A stretch of 64,000 nucleotides of DNA from Gloeomargarita lithophora Alchichica-D10. Its GTDB lineage: Bacteria; Cyanobacteriota; Cyanobacteriia; Gloeomargaritales; Gloeomargaritaceae. The notes under the pieces were generated by a model. It had not been told where the DNA came from, did no database searches, and saw only the letters and a program-made list of their open reading frames with translations. Position numbers and translations under genes: made by a program. Shown in pieces: positions 38,510 to 49,179 of the stretch. The stretch lies in NCBI RefSeq assembly GCF_001870225.1, contig NZ_CP017675.1:2414318-2478317 (forward strand), in the 5' to 3' direction. The first letter of the stretch is position 1, and every line of letters begins with the position of its first letter.

Positions 38510-38719
38510 TTAGGACTGGGGATACCCTGGTAGGTTCCCTTTCTCCAACTGGCGCAACATTCGCTGGGGGGCACTGGCCTGCGCCACTTCCACCAGCTGA
38601 TCCAGGTCGGTTTCTGCCATAAACTTTAACGCCTGCGCCAAATGCCCCCGGTGGGGACAAGCCTCGCCCAGACTGCAACCGTTCACACAGGCTTCGGCAC
38701 AATTTATGGTTGGGGTCAT
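38510..38719 (-). CDS. small Cys-rich conserved cyanobacterial protein
   Basis: A 69-residue protein starting MTPTINCAEACVNGCSLGEA. Four Cys residues (7, 11, 15 and 21) are spaced as a likely metal- or cluster-binding site, followed by a helical LAQALKFMAETDLDQLVEVA segment. I have seen similar short proteins across cyanobacteria, without known function. It lies 58 bp upstream of the glycosyltransferase gene on the same strand and could be its operon partner. Confidence 0.68.
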   Translation of the reverse strand: MTPTINCAEACVNGCSLGEACPHRGHLAQALKFMAETDLDQLVEVAQASAPQRMLRQLEKGNLPGYPQS

Positions 38720-38850
38720 AACTATTAAGAATTATGAATAGCTTTACTTTATCCCCCCAGGGGAACCGGTGGCAAATCGGGGGAACTCCACCCCCCAGGG
38801 ATAGTCCTGGTAAAGTGCTAGTGTAAACCAGAACTTTTCGGAGCAAATGT

Positions 38851-39435
38851 ATGGTGGGAGCAACCCTGGGGCGTGGTTTGGCGGGTGCGGTGGTGGCGTG
38901 GGGGCTGTGGGCGTTACCCGGTTGGGCGGCGGAGCAAATCATCGTGCGATTTGGCCCGATTAGTACCCCCATTGCCGTCAGTGATTTGCAAGCCTTAGCC
39001 ACGACAGGACAGGCTCCAGAACGCTTGACCAGTCTGCTGGGTTTGGCGGGGATGAAACCGGCGGAGGCTCAGAAGTTTTTATCTACACCCGTGCCGGTGC
39101 CAGCGGCCACCCTGGACAAGGTGGTGAATAGCTTTGTGGGCAACGTTATCCTCACCCAGGTGGCAACCTTTGTGCAACCGGCCAGTGGCGGGGATGGGGT
39201 GGTGGCGATCAAAACCGGTTTGAGTCAGGCGGCGCAGAGTAATCCCATGACCCTCATGGGTTTAATCCAAAATTATCCGGGGGACATGAGTGTGGATGCC
39301 CAAAAGGCGATGGCGATTTACAAGCAAATCCAAGCGGATGCCCAGAATTTACCCCAGGTGATCAGTGCCGTGGATGAAATCCTGCCCTTGGTGATGCCAG
39401 GATTTAAGTTCAGTGCCGGTTGTTTGCCCCGCTAA
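38851..39435 (+). CDS. stand-alone DUF1400-like exported protein
   Basis: A 194-residue protein with a signal peptide ending near GWAAE (residue 27). The rest matches the DUF1400 region that in cyanobacteria normally precedes an alpha/beta hydrolase: VRFGPISTPIAVSDLQALA, a run of helices, and NYPGDMSVDAQKAMAIYKQI. Here no hydrolase domain follows; the ORF ends after a further 40 residues with GCLPR. It may be a free-standing form or a shortened descendant of the full protein. Confidence 0.72.
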   Translation: MVGATLGRGLAGAVVAWGLWALPGWAAEQIIVRFGPISTPIAVSDLQALATTGQAPERLTSLLGLAGMKPAEAQKFLSTPVPVPAATLDKVVNSFVGNVILTQVATFVQPASGGDGVVAIKTGLSQAAQSNPMTLMGLIQNYPGDMSVDAQKAMAIYKQIQADAQNLPQVISAVDEILPLVMPGFKFSAGCLPR

Positions 39436-39506
39436 TTGGCCAATTTCACCCCACCCCGTCCATACCATAGCCCATAGATAATAGGGGAGCAGTCGCAAGG
39501 GTGGCG

Positions 39507-40178
39507 ATGGAATCCTGGGATGTCCTGCTGGTGGCGGGGGTGCTGGCCTTACTGCCGGTGCTGGTGGGGCGGCGGGGGATAGCGGTTGCCCTGGTGGCGA
39601 CGCTGGCCTTGCTGGCTGAGGCGCAACATCTTCCCTGGACGGCGCAAGGACTGGGGTTGGGGGCAATCCTGGTGGGGGTACTCCCCCGGTGGCGGTGGGG
39701 GCGACCGGATTGGCGACCCACTCCGGCGGATACAGCGGTGATGCTCACGGTGATCACGGAATGTACCCAACGGCGGTGGGGGGCTTTGTTGGTGTGGTTG
39801 GCTCCCCCGGCGGAGATGCCCAACACTTTGCCCGGTGTCAATCTCCAGGCGCAACTCTCGGCGGAACTTTTGCTGAGTTTGCTCAGTCCCCTCAGTCCTC
39901 TGCACGATGGGGCGGTGGTGGTACGCAACGGGCTAGTCCTGGCCGCCGGGGTGATTTTGCCCATCTCCACCCAACCCCTGGTGCTGGGGCTGGGTACCCG
40001 CCATCGGGCGGCTCTTGGCGTGACGGAACACCAACCGGACGGGCTGGCCATCGTCGTTTCCGAAGAAACCGGGCAAGTGGCTTTAGCGCATCAGGGCAAA
40101 CTGCTGACCAATCTCACCCTCCACCAACTGCGGGAATATCTGGAACGGCAAAGAAATCACCAAAGAAATCGCCTATGA
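39507..40178 (+). CDS. cdaA: diadenylate cyclase, CdaA type
   Basis: Makes the second messenger c-di-AMP from two ATP. N-terminal hydrophobic helices (about 5-60) anchor it in the membrane. The DAC domain has the catalytic DGA in LSPLHDGAVVVRNG (about residue 135 of this start) and the RHR motif in LGTRHRAALGVTE. The start is ATG 39507; a GTG at 39501 adds two residues. In other bacteria cdaA sits with cdaR and glmM, which are absent here. The uppS gene follows by 58 bp. Confidence 0.92.
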   Translation: MESWDVLLVAGVLALLPVLVGRRGIAVALVATLALLAEAQHLPWTAQGLGLGAILVGVLPRWRWGRPDWRPTPADTAVMLTVITECTQRRWGALLVWLAPPAEMPNTLPGVNLQAQLSAELLLSLLSPLSPLHDGAVVVRNGLVLAAGVILPISTQPLVLGLGTRHRAALGVTEHQPDGLAIVVSEETGQVALAHQGKLLTNLTLHQLREYLERQRNHQRNRL

Positions 40179-40236
40179 TGCTCATCATTGCTAACTTAAT
40201 TGCTAATTTCATCGCTAATCTTTCCTGGGCACCGGC

Positions 40237-41001
40237 ATGACCAATTCCCAACGGGGCACCGTCACCCAACCCCTGCTGGCCTTGCCTGGGGATTTAGACC
40301 CCCAGCGATTGCCCCAGCATGTGGCGGTGATCATGGATGGCAATGGTCGCTGGGCACGGCAACGGCACCTGCCGCGGGTGGTGGGGCATCAACAGGGGGT
40401 GGAAACCCTCAAGGAACTCCTGCGCTGTTGTCGGGACTGGGGGATTGCCCACCTGACCTGCTATGCCTTTTCGACAGAAAATTGGGGGCGACCGGGCTTG
40501 GAGGTGGAATTTTTGCTCACGTTATTTGAGCGGGTACTGCGCCAGGAATTGCAGGATTTGATGCGAGAGCAGGTACGGATTGAATTTGTCGGCCAACTCC
40601 ACGCCCTACCCCAGGGTTTGCAAACCCAAATCAGCGAAGCGGTCGCACTCACCCGCCATCACCAACGGGTCTGGTTGACCGTAGCCACCAACTACGGGGG
40701 GCGGCAGGAGATTGTCCGCGCCTGTCAAGCCCTCGCACAGCAGGTACAAAAAGGGGAACTGACCCCGGAAGAGATTGACGAAACCCGCTTTGCCCAGCAG
40801 TTGTACACCTCATCCAGCCCTGACCCGGATTTGTTGATCCGCACCAGCGGCGAGATGCGCCTGAGTAATTTTCTCCTTTGGCAAATTGCCTACGCCGAAT
40901 TGTATGTCACCGAAACCCTGTGGCCGGATTTTGACCGGGGCAGTTTTCACCAAGCCCTCATCGCTTTTCAACAACGACACCGCCGGTTTGGGCGATTGTA
41001 G
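40237..41001 (+). CDS. uppS: isoprenyl (undecaprenyl) diphosphate synthase
   Basis: Cis-prenyltransferase that builds the lipid carrier for peptidoglycan and polysaccharide synthesis. The 254-residue protein has [16 protein letters not shown] (catalytic Asp and diphosphate-binding Arg), [12 protein letters not shown], the conserved [13 protein letters not shown] and a terminal [20 protein letters not shown]. All motifs are intact. It is probably co-transcribed with cdaA. Confidence 0.97.
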   Translation: MTNSQRGTVTQPLLALPGDLDPQRLPQHVAVIMDGNGRWARQRHLPRVVGHQQGVETLKELLRCCRDWGIAHLTCYAFSTENWGRPGLEVEFLLTLFERVLRQELQDLMREQVRIEFVGQLHALPQGLQTQISEAVALTRHHQRVWLTVATNYGGRQEIVRACQALAQQVQKGELTPEEIDETRFAQQLYTSSSPDPDLLIRTSGEMRLSNFLLWQIAYAELYVTETLWPDFDRGSFHQALIAFQQRHRRFGRL

Positions 41002-41140
41002 GGGGGGAAAGTTTTTTTCACTTACCGATGGAGATGCTTGATGAATTGCCGGAGGCTATCATGGCAAAAAATTTACAAAAACATACCGCACTGATGCCGA
41101 AACCCCTACTGTATGAATAGTCGGTTGCCATTGCCCCGCC

Positions 41141-42103
41141 ATGACTGAATTGCCTTTTACCCTAGATCAATTGCGTATCCTCAAGGCCATCGCTGCCGAA
41201 GGGAGCTTCAAGCGTGCCGCTGACAGCCTGTATGTATCCCAACCGGCGGTGAGTTTGCAGGTGCAAAATCTGGAGCGGCAGTTGAATGTACCCCTGTTTG
41301 ACCGGGGGGGACGGCGGGCGCAGTTGACGGAGGCGGGGCATTTACTTTTGCAGTACGGGGATAAAATTCTCGCCCTCTGCGAAGAAACCTGTCGGGCGTT
41401 GGAGGATTTGCAAAATCTGCAAGGGGGAACCCTGATCGTGGGGGCTTCCCAAACCACGGGCACTTATTTGATGCCCCGGTTGATTGGTTTATTTCGCCAA
41501 CGGTATCCCCAGGTGGCGGTAAAACTGCAAGTCCATTCCACCCGCCGCACCTGTTGGAGTATCGCCAATGGGCAGTTGGATTTGGCAATTATTGGCGGTG
41601 AGGTGCCCCCGGAATTGCAGGATGCCCTGGATGTGCGCGCCTTTGCCGAAGATGAACTGGTGCTGATTTTGCCCCCCAAACATCTGCTCAGCCGGGGGGA
41701 TGTGATTAGCCGGGAAGAATTGTACCAACTGCGTTTTATCACCCTCGATGCCCAATCCACCATCCGCAAGGTGATTGATAAAATCCTTAGCCAGTACGAC
41801 ATTGACACCAGCCGGTTTCGGGTTGAAATGGAACTCAATTCGATTGAGGCGATCAAAAATGCGGTGCAATCGGGGCTGGGAACGGCCTTTGTGTCCAATT
41901 CCGCCATTGCCAAAGAATTAGACCTGGGCACCCTCCAACGGGTACGCATTGAAAACATCAGCATCCGCCGCATTCTTTGGTTGATTTTCAATCCCAACCG
42001 CTATCAGTCCCGGGCCGCCGAAACCTTTACCCGTGAGGTTTTACCCCTGTTTCCCAACCTGCTCCCGGAAGCTCTGAAAATGCCAGTGGGGATCGAGTCT
42101 TGA
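41141..42103 (+). CDS. rbcR: LysR-family regulator RbcR
   Basis: LysR-type transcription factor controlling RuBisCO and carbon-fixation genes in cyanobacteria and red plastids (Ycf30). The N-terminal helix-turn-helix carries [20 protein letters not shown] and [17 protein letters not shown]. The effector domain begins [18 protein letters not shown]. The 320-residue length and sequence fit RbcR closely. The next gene starts at its stop codon. The 139 bp upstream hold no gene; an autoregulatory site is likely but I cannot point to it. Confidence 0.92.
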   Translation: MTELPFTLDQLRILKAIAAEGSFKRAADSLYVSQPAVSLQVQNLERQLNVPLFDRGGRRAQLTEAGHLLLQYGDKILALCEETCRALEDLQNLQGGTLIVGASQTTGTYLMPRLIGLFRQRYPQVAVKLQVHSTRRTCWSIANGQLDLAIIGGEVPPELQDALDVRAFAEDELVLILPPKHLLSRGDVISREELYQLRFITLDAQSTIRKVIDKILSQYDIDTSRFRVEMELNSIEAIKNAVQSGLGTAFVSNSAIAKELDLGTLQRVRIENISIRRILWLIFNPNRYQSRAAETFTREVLPLFPNLLPEALKMPVGIES

Positions 42104-42105
42104 GC

Positions 42106-42585
42106 ATGGTTTTCATTCGGAAAGCGAACCGGGATGACTATGAAAGTGTCCTGGAATATGGGCTGAAAATTGTGCGCCAACACCAGGATTTTAACCCCCG
42201 ACGATTTGTGCAATTTCCCGACCATGAACAACAACTTGCCGATTTTTTTCGAGAAGAACTATCCAACCCGGAGGCGGTGATTCTGGTTGCTGAATATCAA
42301 GAAAAGATAGTCGGTTATGCTCTTTTGCGTCAGGAACCCGCCAGCTTGATTGATCTTTGTGTATCGGCAGTCTGGCTTCACGATATTTATATTGATGAAT
42401 CGGTGCGAGGGTTGAGCGTTGGCAAACAGCTTTTGCAGGGCGCAATTCAGGCGGCAAAACAATTTGGCACCCCAACCCTGATGCTCCATGTGGCCGCCCA
42501 GAACCCCATCGCCAGAGATTTTTTTACAGCGCATGGGTTTGAAATTTCAGTGTATGAAATGATGAAAAACCTCGATGAAAATTGA
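42106..42585 (+). CDS. GNAT-family N-acetyltransferase
   Basis: A 159-residue acetyltransferase using acetyl-CoA. The GNAT motif A appears as WLHDIYIDESVRGLSVGKQL, with the pyrophosphate-binding turn slightly altered from Q/RxxGxG/A. A later APQ-type segment reads LHVAAQNPIARDFFTAHGF. The substrate is unknown. The start follows the rbcR stop codon by 2 bp, so translation may be coupled. Confidence 0.85.
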   Translation: MVFIRKANRDDYESVLEYGLKIVRQHQDFNPRRFVQFPDHEQQLADFFREELSNPEAVILVAEYQEKIVGYALLRQEPASLIDLCVSAVWLHDIYIDESVRGLSVGKQLLQGAIQAAKQFGTPTLMLHVAAQNPIARDFFTAHGFEISVYEMMKNLDEN

Positions 42586-42633
42586 TTTGCTATAAAGTGC
42601 TTTTACCGCAATCCCACCCAATTAGTGAACAGA

Positions 42634-42750
42634 TATTCAGAAGAACCAAGTACGGGGGCGGTGCCCCTGCGACCGCTGTTCTCATAGCGTTAGCGACAGC
42701 GTGCCGTAGGCATTAGCGTGGCGTAGCCATACCCAATTAGGATTACTATA
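42634..42750. repeat. short interspersed repeat, reverse orientation, with REP-like insert
   Basis: Reverse copy of the family core (GGGGGCGGTGCCCCTGCGACC) ending CAATTAGGATTACTATA. An extra palindrome-rich stretch (TTAGCGACAGCGTGCCGTAG and a GTGGCGTAGCC segment) is inserted, of the kind common in cyanobacterial REP repeats. It fills the gap before coaE; no gene is visible there. Confidence 0.65.
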
Positions 42751-42830
42751 ACCATCTCAACGTCATTCGTGAGCAAAGCCCTTACTCCTAAGCCATATCA
42801 TGTCAACCATAACCTGATTCCCGAACAACC

Positions 42831-43424
42831 GTGATTATTGGCCTCACCGGGGGGATTGCTACGGGTAAATCCACCGTTACCAATTACTTACAAGATAAAT
42901 ACAAATTAACTGTTTATGATGCGGATATTTATGCCCGCAATGCGGTTACACCAGGGCAACCGGCTTTTGATACCATTTGCCAACGCTATGGGGCACCGGT
43001 GCTAACCCCAGATGGGCAGTTAAACCGGGCGTGGTTGGGGGAGCGGGTGTTTAGCGATAGCTCAGAACGGCGGTGGTTGGAAGCCCTGATTCACCCCTGG
43101 GTACGGCAACAGTACGCACAAATTTACCAGCAGTTTGCTACCTCGGATGCGCCGGTGGTATTGAGCATCCCGTTATTATTTGAGGCTCAGATGACGGATT
43201 TAGTCCAGCAGGTGTGGGTGGTCTGGTGTACAACGGGGCAACAATATCAGCGGTTAATGGCTCGCAATGCCTGCACCCCAACCCCAGCCCAAGCCCGGAT
43301 CACCGCCCAACTCCCCCTAGCTCTAAAAATGTTATGGGCAGACCAACGGCTGGACAATTCGGGTACCCTGGCGCATTTATATCAGCAAATTGAGCGGTGT
43401 TTGATGCCCCACCTAAAAAAATAA
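42831..43424 (+). CDS. coaE: dephospho-CoA kinase
   Basis: Last step of coenzyme A synthesis: phosphorylation of dephospho-CoA by ATP. The 197-residue protein starts with GTG and has the Walker A GGIATGKST near residue 7, DADIYARNAV and the lid segment SIPLLFEAQMTDL. Length and motifs are typical. It converges with the SDR gene with a 12-bp overlap. Confidence 0.95.
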   Translation: MIIGLTGGIATGKSTVTNYLQDKYKLTVYDADIYARNAVTPGQPAFDTICQRYGAPVLTPDGQLNRAWLGERVFSDSSERRWLEALIHPWVRQQYAQIYQQFATSDAPVVLSIPLLFEAQMTDLVQQVWVVWCTTGQQYQRLMARNACTPTPAQARITAQLPLALKMLWADQRLDNSGTLAHLYQQIERCLMPHLKK

Positions 43425-44111
43425 ATGACTCTCCGGCTGGATATTGATTTCCATGGGCACGGCGGCGGGTTCGCTTTGCAAAGCGTAAATAATCGCCTGG
43501 GCGGCGGTTTCCGGGCGTAACATTTTGGTGCGGTCAACCTTGAGGGCAATGCCATCCCAAAAGGGCGTATCCACCCCGCCGAAATAAAAGAGGGTGACTT
43601 TAACACTGTAGCGGCGCAGTTCATCGGCCAGGACTTTGCTCAAGCCCACCGCCCCAAACTTAGAGGCACAGTAGGCCGCCGCCATCGGCATGGTATGTTT
43701 GCCCAAAATCCCAATCACATTACAGATATGCCCCGCACGCTGGGTTTTCATCACCTGAGCCGCCGCCTGGAGGGTGTAAAAATTCCCCTGGAGATTCACC
43801 GCCACCTGGGTCGCCAGGTCTGCGGGTTCCAGTTTGTCCCAGGGCTTGAGAATCCCCACCCCGGCGGCATTGACCAAAATATCAATCCGGCCAAAAGTCG
43901 CCACCGCCTGCGCCATTAGGTTTTGCACCTGCGCCGGGTCGGTAATGTCCGTGGGCACGCTTAACCCGCCGGACTCAGCCAAAGTATTTAATGACTCCGG
44001 ATGCCGTGCCGCTAAAACTAACTTTGCCCCCAGGGGTTGCAACCGGCTGACCACCGCCCGCCCAATCCCCCCCGTAGCCCCCACCACCACAATTACTTTA
44101 TCTTGGAGCAT
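43413..44111 (-). CDS. short-chain dehydrogenase/reductase (SDR)
   Basis: A 232-residue classical SDR oxidoreductase. The NAD(P)-binding motif is GATGGIGRAV at residues 11-20, NAAGVG is near 82, and the catalytic Tyr-Lys pair is AAYCASKFG near 145. The substrate cannot be named. The product is soluble with no extra domains. It converges with coaE and lies 49 bp upstream of the RNase gene on the same strand side. Confidence 0.9.
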   Translation of the reverse strand: MLQDKVIVVVGATGGIGRAVVSRLQPLGAKLVLAARHPESLNTLAESGGLSVPTDITDPAQVQNLMAQAVATFGRIDILVNAAGVGILKPWDKLEPADLATQVAVNLQGNFYTLQAAAQVMKTQRAGHICNVIGILGKHTMPMAAAYCASKFGAVGLSKVLADELRRYSVKVTLFYFGGVDTPFWDGIALKVDRTKMLRPETAAQAIIYALQSEPAAVPMEINIQPESHLFF

Positions 44112-44160
44112 TTGTTACATTTCTTAAAAGTTATTTTAATATAACAAATCTATGGGGGGG

Positions 44161-46200
44161 TTAGCGGCTCACTTCCCGCAGGTGGATCACATCCCGGTAG
44201 GGGTCCACGTGGGTAATTTGCACCTGAATTTGTTCCCCCAATTTAACCGCCCTTTGCACCCGCATTCCCAGTTCCAAACCCAGTTCTTCCAACAGTACCA
44301 GCACCAGGTCGCTATCTTCGCGCAACCAGCGCAGTATCAGCCCCGTCCAAACCCCTTCCCCGTGGCGGCGCAGGTATTCCAGGCTCCAGTAGCGATTGGT
44401 TTGCCGCTCCACCAAGCTGGCTTCCTGGGTGGTGGCGGTCACGGTTTGGAGAATGCTTTGCAACTCGGCGGCGGCAAACACCGGTGCCTCCCCCCGCAGG
44501 TGGGCTTTGAGTTGCCAATGGGCGAGCAAATCCCCGTAGCGGCGAATCGGGGAGGTGGCCTGCACATAAGCCGATAACCCCAAACTGGCATGGCGACCGG
44601 GGGTGGTACTCACCTCGCTTTTGGTCAAACAACGGCGAATCGCACAGGTACGCACCGGCCCGCCGGGGAGTTGGAGCAATTCCTCTTCCCGGGGCAATTC
44701 CGGCTGGGGTTGGGAACGAAAGGGCATGGCTAAACCGGCACTTTGGGCATAGCGGGCGGTGACTTCCCCCGCCAGGATCATCATTTCCGCCACCAAAAAC
44801 CGCGCCGGGGAATGGTTTTGCACCTGCACCTCCACCTGGTCGTCGGTGACTTTGATGTCCGCTTCCGGCATTTGAATCTGGATCGCCCCCTGCGCCAACC
44901 GCCAATCTAACCGCCGTTGTGCCCATTGGGACAGGTGCAGCAGTTCCTGTTCCCGCTCGACCTGCAATTGCAGTAATTCGTCAACATCCTCATAGGTAAG
45001 CCGGTAGGTGGGGCGCACCCAACTGGCGGTGATCTGAAAATCCCGAATTTCCCCGGACGGGTGCAAAATCACCCCAAAACTAAGGGCGCAACAGGTTTGC
45101 CCCTGCTGTAGGCTCATCGGCCCGGTCGCCAACCCCTCCGGGAACATGGGAATCACCCCGGTGGGCAAATAGACACTCGTACTGCGCCTGCGGGCTTCTT
45201 GATCCAAAATATCCCCAGGGGTCAACCAGCGTCCAGGGTCGGCGATATGAATCCACAACCGCTCGTCCCCATCGGCTAAGCACTCCCAACTGAGGCCGTC
45301 ATCAATTTCTTTGGTGCTAATATCATCAATCGTATAAACCTTGAGGGCGGTTAAATCCACTCGCCAAGGGGCATCCGGGTCGGTGTGCGGGTCTTCAACA
45401 CGCATGGTAGCCGCCTCCACAACGGATGGGGGAAAAGTCGTGGGCAGGGAACTCCGCCGCAGAGCCAGGTTTTCGTGGGGATGCCACCAGCCCAAACGTA
45501 CTAGCAATTCCTGCGCCCCCGTTGGCGTAACCGGACGAGCCAGTTGGCTGAGTAATTCTGCTACCAAGCGGGACTCCTGCCCCTCCAGGATAACAAATTG
45601 CTCCAGTTGTTCTAGTAAATGCCGTTCTTTGGCTGACCAAGTGAGGTTTTCTCCCTGGAGTGCCCGCTCAATTTTGCTGTAAAATGTACTAGCTTCTGCT
45701 TGCTTTTGGGCTTCTTTTTCCAGTTGATGGCGAATGTCTTGCACCTGCTGGGGGGAACGGGGTTCGTAGTATTCCCCTTTTTGTTTGAAAAAAATCCGGT
45801 CTTCGCTCAGCAGGCGGTGGACTGCATAGCAAATGGGTGGGTCGGATTGGCTGAAGATAAGATGCGCCAGTTCCTGGGGGTTGGTGAGCCGGTGGTCGGG
45901 GCTGAGCAATTCCCAGGCTAATTCTAGGGCTTCCGGGTCTTGGTAGGGATGGGCGGCCTGCACAAAGTCGGGAATATCCTCGCTCAGGTACGTCTGCCCC
46001 GCCACGGTGAAGCTAATTTGCCGGGGGTGCAGGCTATAGTTGCGCCCCTGGGCATCGCTGGCGACCCAGTTTTTTTTGCCGTCCGGGCGTTGGATCACCC
46101 CCAGGCGGGTATCACCATCGGTGTGAAATTCAATCAGGGTGCCCTTGTCCACCGGTGTTGTGCAAAAATTACTGTTTCTATTATGAGCCGGGGGGGTCAC
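44161..46200 (-). CDS. RNase II/R family exoribonuclease
   Basis: 3'-5' exoribonuclease of the RNB family, up to 679 residues. The RNB catalytic stretch is [15 protein letters not shown]; this EIDD form is usual for cyanobacterial and plastid members. Further motifs are [44 protein letters not shown] and a C-terminal S1-like region. The GTG at 46200 overlaps the recR stop codon; a GTG at 46152 (giving [13 protein letters not shown], like the start of relatives) is a good alternative. Whether it acts as RNase II or R is unclear. Confidence 0.88.
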   Translation of the reverse strand: MTPPAHNRNSNFCTTPVDKGTLIEFHTDGDTRLGVIQRPDGKKNWVASDAQGRNYSLHPRQISFTVAGQTYLSEDIPDFVQAAHPYQDPEALELAWELLSPDHRLTNPQELAHLIFSQSDPPICYAVHRLLSEDRIFFKQKGEYYEPRSPQQVQDIRHQLEKEAQKQAEASTFYSKIERALQGENLTWSAKERHLLEQLEQFVILEGQESRLVAELLSQLARPVTPTGAQELLVRLGWWHPHENLALRRSSLPTTFPPSVVEAATMRVEDPHTDPDAPWRVDLTALKVYTIDDISTKEIDDGLSWECLADGDERLWIHIADPGRWLTPGDILDQEARRRSTSVYLPTGVIPMFPEGLATGPMSLQQGQTCCALSFGVILHPSGEIRDFQITASWVRPTYRLTYEDVDELLQLQVEREQELLHLSQWAQRRLDWRLAQGAIQIQMPEADIKVTDDQVEVQVQNHSPARFLVAEMMILAGEVTARYAQSAGLAMPFRSQPQPELPREEELLQLPGGPVRTCAIRRCLTKSEVSTTPGRHASLGLSAYVQATSPIRRYGDLLAHWQLKAHLRGEAPVFAAAELQSILQTVTATTQEASLVERQTNRYWSLEYLRRHGEGVWTGLILRWLREDSDLVLVLLEELGLELGMRVQRAVKLGEQIQVQITHVDPYRDVIHLREVSR

Positions 46201-46796
46201 AGTTCCCGGCGACCTTCCAGGGCTTTGGCGAGGGTGAGTTCGTCGGCGTACTCCAAATCCCCCCCCACGGGTAGCCCAAAGGCGATGCGGGTCACCCGGG
46301 TCAGGGGTTGCAACAGCCGCCCCAGGTACAAAATCGTGGTTTCCCCTTCAATGGTGGGGCTGAGGGCGAGGATTACCTCTTTGCTCTGGGTTGCCCCCAC
46401 CCGTTTCACCAGGGCATTGATCGTCAACTGTTCCGGGCCGATGCCGTCCATCGGGGAAATTACTCCTCCTAAAACATGGTATTTGCCCCGGTATTCGCGG
46501 GTTTTTTCCAGGGCAATCACATCCCGGGAGTCGGTGACGACGCAAATGGTCTGGTTATCCCGCTCCAGGTTGGCACAAATGTCACAGACCGGTTCCGCCG
46601 ACAGGTGATAACAAACCTGGCATTGGCCGACTTTTTGCTTGGCTTCCAGTAGGGCTTCCGCCAGGGCGTGGATTTCCTGATCCGGTTGTTTGAGCAGGTG
46701 GAGGGCTAACCGTTGCGCCGATTTGGGGCCAACGCCGGGTAAGCGTTGCAGACGTTCGATCAATCGGGCTAGGGGACGGGTGTAGGCGGAACTCAA
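46197..46796 (-). CDS. recR: recombination protein RecR
   Basis: DNA-repair protein of the RecFOR pathway that helps load RecA. The 199-residue protein has the helix-hairpin-helix [17 protein letters not shown], a four-Cys zinc finger ([16 protein letters not shown]) and a Toprim domain ([24 protein letters not shown]). Typical length. Its stop codon overlaps the GTG of the RNase gene, suggesting coupling. Confidence 0.97.
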   Translation of the reverse strand: MSSAYTRPLARLIERLQRLPGVGPKSAQRLALHLLKQPDQEIHALAEALLEAKQKVGQCQVCYHLSAEPVCDICANLERDNQTICVVTDSRDVIALEKTREYRGKYHVLGGVISPMDGIGPEQLTINALVKRVGATQSKEVILALSPTIEGETTILYLGRLLQPLTRVTRIAFGLPVGGDLEYADELTLAKALEGRREL

Positions 46797-46836
46797 GGCG
46801 CAACCCCAGGGGCAATCCCTTTATCTTACTGGTATC

Positions 46837-47262
46837 TTACTGGGTGATCACCGGGGCGGGTTCTCCCTGGGGGACAAAAATCAAGGCCACGCCATTGATG
46901 CAGTACCGTTCGCCGGTGGGACGGGGGCCATCGGGAAAAACGTGCCCCAAATGGCCGCCGCAGGTGTTGCAGTGGACTTCCACCCGGCGCATCCCGTAGG
47001 AATTGTCCTGGGTACTGCCCACCGCCCCCGGCACCGGGGCATAGAAACTCGGCCAGCCACTGCCGCTATTGAACTTGGTGTCCGAGCTAAACAAAAGGGT
47101 GCTGCACCCGGCGCAGTAGTAGCTTCCTGGCTGGTAGTTTTTATCCAAGGGGCTGGTGCCTGCCCGTTCCGTACCGTGCTGGCGCAGGACTCGAAATTGC
47201 TCCGGTTTGAGCAGTTTTTGCCATTCATCATCGGTGCGGGGCAAATCGGTGGCAGGTTCCAT
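46837..47262 (-). CDS. msrB: peptide-methionine (R)-S-oxide reductase
   Basis: Repairs oxidised methionine (R form) in proteins. The 141-residue domain has two zinc CxxC pairs (CAGC and CNTC), [23 protein letters not shown] and the catalytic Cys in [10 protein letters not shown] chose the ATG at 47262 ([18 protein letters not shown]). The longer in-frame reading to 47436 would overlap guaA and shows no signal-peptide character. Confidence 0.94.
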   Translation of the reverse strand: MEPATDLPRTDDEWQKLLKPEQFRVLRQHGTERAGTSPLDKNYQPGSYYCAGCSTLLFSSDTKFNSGSGWPSFYAPVPGAVGSTQDNSYGMRRVEVHCNTCGGHLGHVFPDGPRPTGERYCINGVALIFVPQGEPAPVITQ

Positions 47263-47382
47263 GGGGTGACTCAGATGGGTAATCAAGGATACATCGGTTT
47301 CTAATATAACTTTACGCAGTGGGGAGGCGGTGGGTTTGACGGCGGTTAGAATGGGGGGAACAATTCTCCCCGTGAGCCGCCC

Positions 47383-48990
47383 GTGCTTGCTGAAAATCCT
47401 GCGTCCGATGTTGCCGCTGCGCCGGTTGTCCCCCACCGGCAGATGATTGCCATTCTGGATTTTGGCTCCCAGTATTCCGAGCTAATTGCCCGCCGCATCC
47501 GGGAAACCCAGGTTTATTCCGAGATTTTGCCCTACCATACCACCGCTGAGCAGTTGCGCTCCTGGCAACCCCAGGGAATCATTCTCTCCGGCGGCCCTAA
47601 TTCGGTCTATGACCGGGGTGCCCCCCAGTGCGACCCAGCCATTTGGCAAATGGGCATTCCCATCCTGGGGGTGTGTTACGGGATGCAGTTGATGGTGCAA
47701 CAACTGGGGGGCAAGGTGGTGCGCTCCGCCCTAGGGGAATACGGCAAAGCCGCCCTACACATTGACGACCCCACGGATTTGCTGACCAACGTGGAGCATG
47801 GCACCACCATGTGGATGAGCCACGGGGACAGTGTGGTGCAACTGCCGGAGGGGTTTGCGATTTTGGCGCATACGGAAAATTGCCCCTGTGCGGCCATTGC
47901 CCACCACGAGCGGAATCTCTACGGGGTGCAGTTTCACCCGGAGGTGGTGCATTCCCAGGGGGGGATGGCCTTGATTCGTAATTTTGTCTATCACATTTGC
48001 GGCTGTGAACCCACCTGGACGACGGCGACCTTTGTGGAAGAAGCGGTCAGTGAAATGCGGGCGAAGGTGGGGGACAAGCGGGTTTTGCTGGCATTATCCG
48101 GGGGGGTGGATTCCTCGACCTTGGCTTTTTTGTTGCACCGGGCGATTGGCACGCAACTTACCTGTGTGTTTATTGACCAGGGATTTATGCGTAAATTGGA
48201 GCCGGAGCGGTTGGTGAAATTGTTTCACGAGCAGTTTCATATTCCGGTGGAGTACGTAAATGCCCGGGAGCGGTTTTTGACGGCGATTGAGGGGGTGACC
48301 GACCCGGAGGAAAAACGGCGGGTGATCGGCCATGAATTTATCCGAGTGTTTGAAAATGAATCCAAGCGCCTGGGGCCGTTTGATTATCTCGCCCAGGGAA
48401 CCCTCTACCCGGATGTGATCGAGTCCGCCGGGGGTGCCATTGACCCCCAGACCGGGGAGCGGGTGGCGGTGAAAATCAAAAGCCATCACAACGTGGGTGG
48501 CCTGCCCAAGGATTTGCAATTTAAGCTCATCGAACCCCTGCGCCGCCTGTTCAAAGACGAGGTGCGCCGGGTCGCCCGTGCCCTGAAACTCCCGGATGAG
48601 ATTGTCCAACGGCAACCCTTTCCTGGGCCGGGGTTGGCGATTCGGATTATTGGCGAGGTGACCCCGGAACGGCTGGACATTCTCCGGGAAGCGGATTTGA
48701 TCGTGCGGCAAGAAATCAACCGGCATGGCCTCTATCACCAACTCTGGCAATCCTTTGCGGTGCTGTTGCCCGTGCGTTCCGTGGGGGTGATGGGGGACAA
48801 ACGCACCTATGCCTATCCGATTGTCCTGCGCTTTGTCACCAGCGAGGATGGCATGACCGCCGACTGGGCGCGGGTGCCCTACGAATTTCTGGAACTGGTG
48901 GCCAATCGCATTGTCAACGAAGTGCCGGGGGTGAACCGGGTGGTTTATGACGTTACCTCCAAGCCGCCGGGGACAATTGAATGGGAATAG
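47383..48990 (+). CDS. guaA: GMP synthase (glutamine-hydrolysing)
   Basis: Converts XMP to GMP with glutamine and ATP. The 535-residue protein has a class I amidotransferase domain ([17 protein letters not shown], catalytic Cys in GVCYGMQ, His/Glu in [11 protein letters not shown]) and an ATP-pyrophosphatase domain with the P-loop [12 protein letters not shown] dimerisation domain ends KPPGTIEWE. The GTG at 47383 gives 20 residues before the domain; a later ATG at 47443 is possible. Confidence 0.97.
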   Translation: MLAENPASDVAAAPVVPHRQMIAILDFGSQYSELIARRIRETQVYSEILPYHTTAEQLRSWQPQGIILSGGPNSVYDRGAPQCDPAIWQMGIPILGVCYGMQLMVQQLGGKVVRSALGEYGKAALHIDDPTDLLTNVEHGTTMWMSHGDSVVQLPEGFAILAHTENCPCAAIAHHERNLYGVQFHPEVVHSQGGMALIRNFVYHICGCEPTWTTATFVEEAVSEMRAKVGDKRVLLALSGGVDSSTLAFLLHRAIGTQLTCVFIDQGFMRKLEPERLVKLFHEQFHIPVEYVNARERFLTAIEGVTDPEEKRRVIGHEFIRVFENESKRLGPFDYLAQGTLYPDVIESAGGAIDPQTGERVAVKIKSHHNVGGLPKDLQFKLIEPLRRLFKDEVRRVARALKLPDEIVQRQPFPGPGLAIRIIGEVTPERLDILREADLIVRQEINRHGLYHQLWQSFAVLLPVRSVGVMGDKRTYAYPIVLRFVTSEDGMTADWARVPYEFLELVANRIVNEVPGVNRVVYDVTSKPPGTIEWE

Positions 48991-49179
48991 GGCTTTGGGG
49001 TGGTCGCTCCGATAGTGATGGGTTATACTGCTTTCTTGGTGGATGTGGTCATTAGCCCTTAGGTGTTATGTCCGCTCCGCTAAATTTTTCCCGGTCGTGG
49101 GGGTTGCTGGGGGTACGCCAAGGTACCAGTGCGGCGGTAGCTTCCCGATGAAGGTGCTGTATCACCCTTACCCACTTCT

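Noticed and set aside
46837..47436. Long form of MsrB with a 58-residue N-terminal extension
   Set aside because: The extension overlaps the guaA start, has no targeting-signal character, and the family domain begins at the ATG at 47262.
49068..49151. 27-codon ORF upstream of folE
   Set aside because: Short, without a clear ribosome site or recognisable peptide; could be chance.
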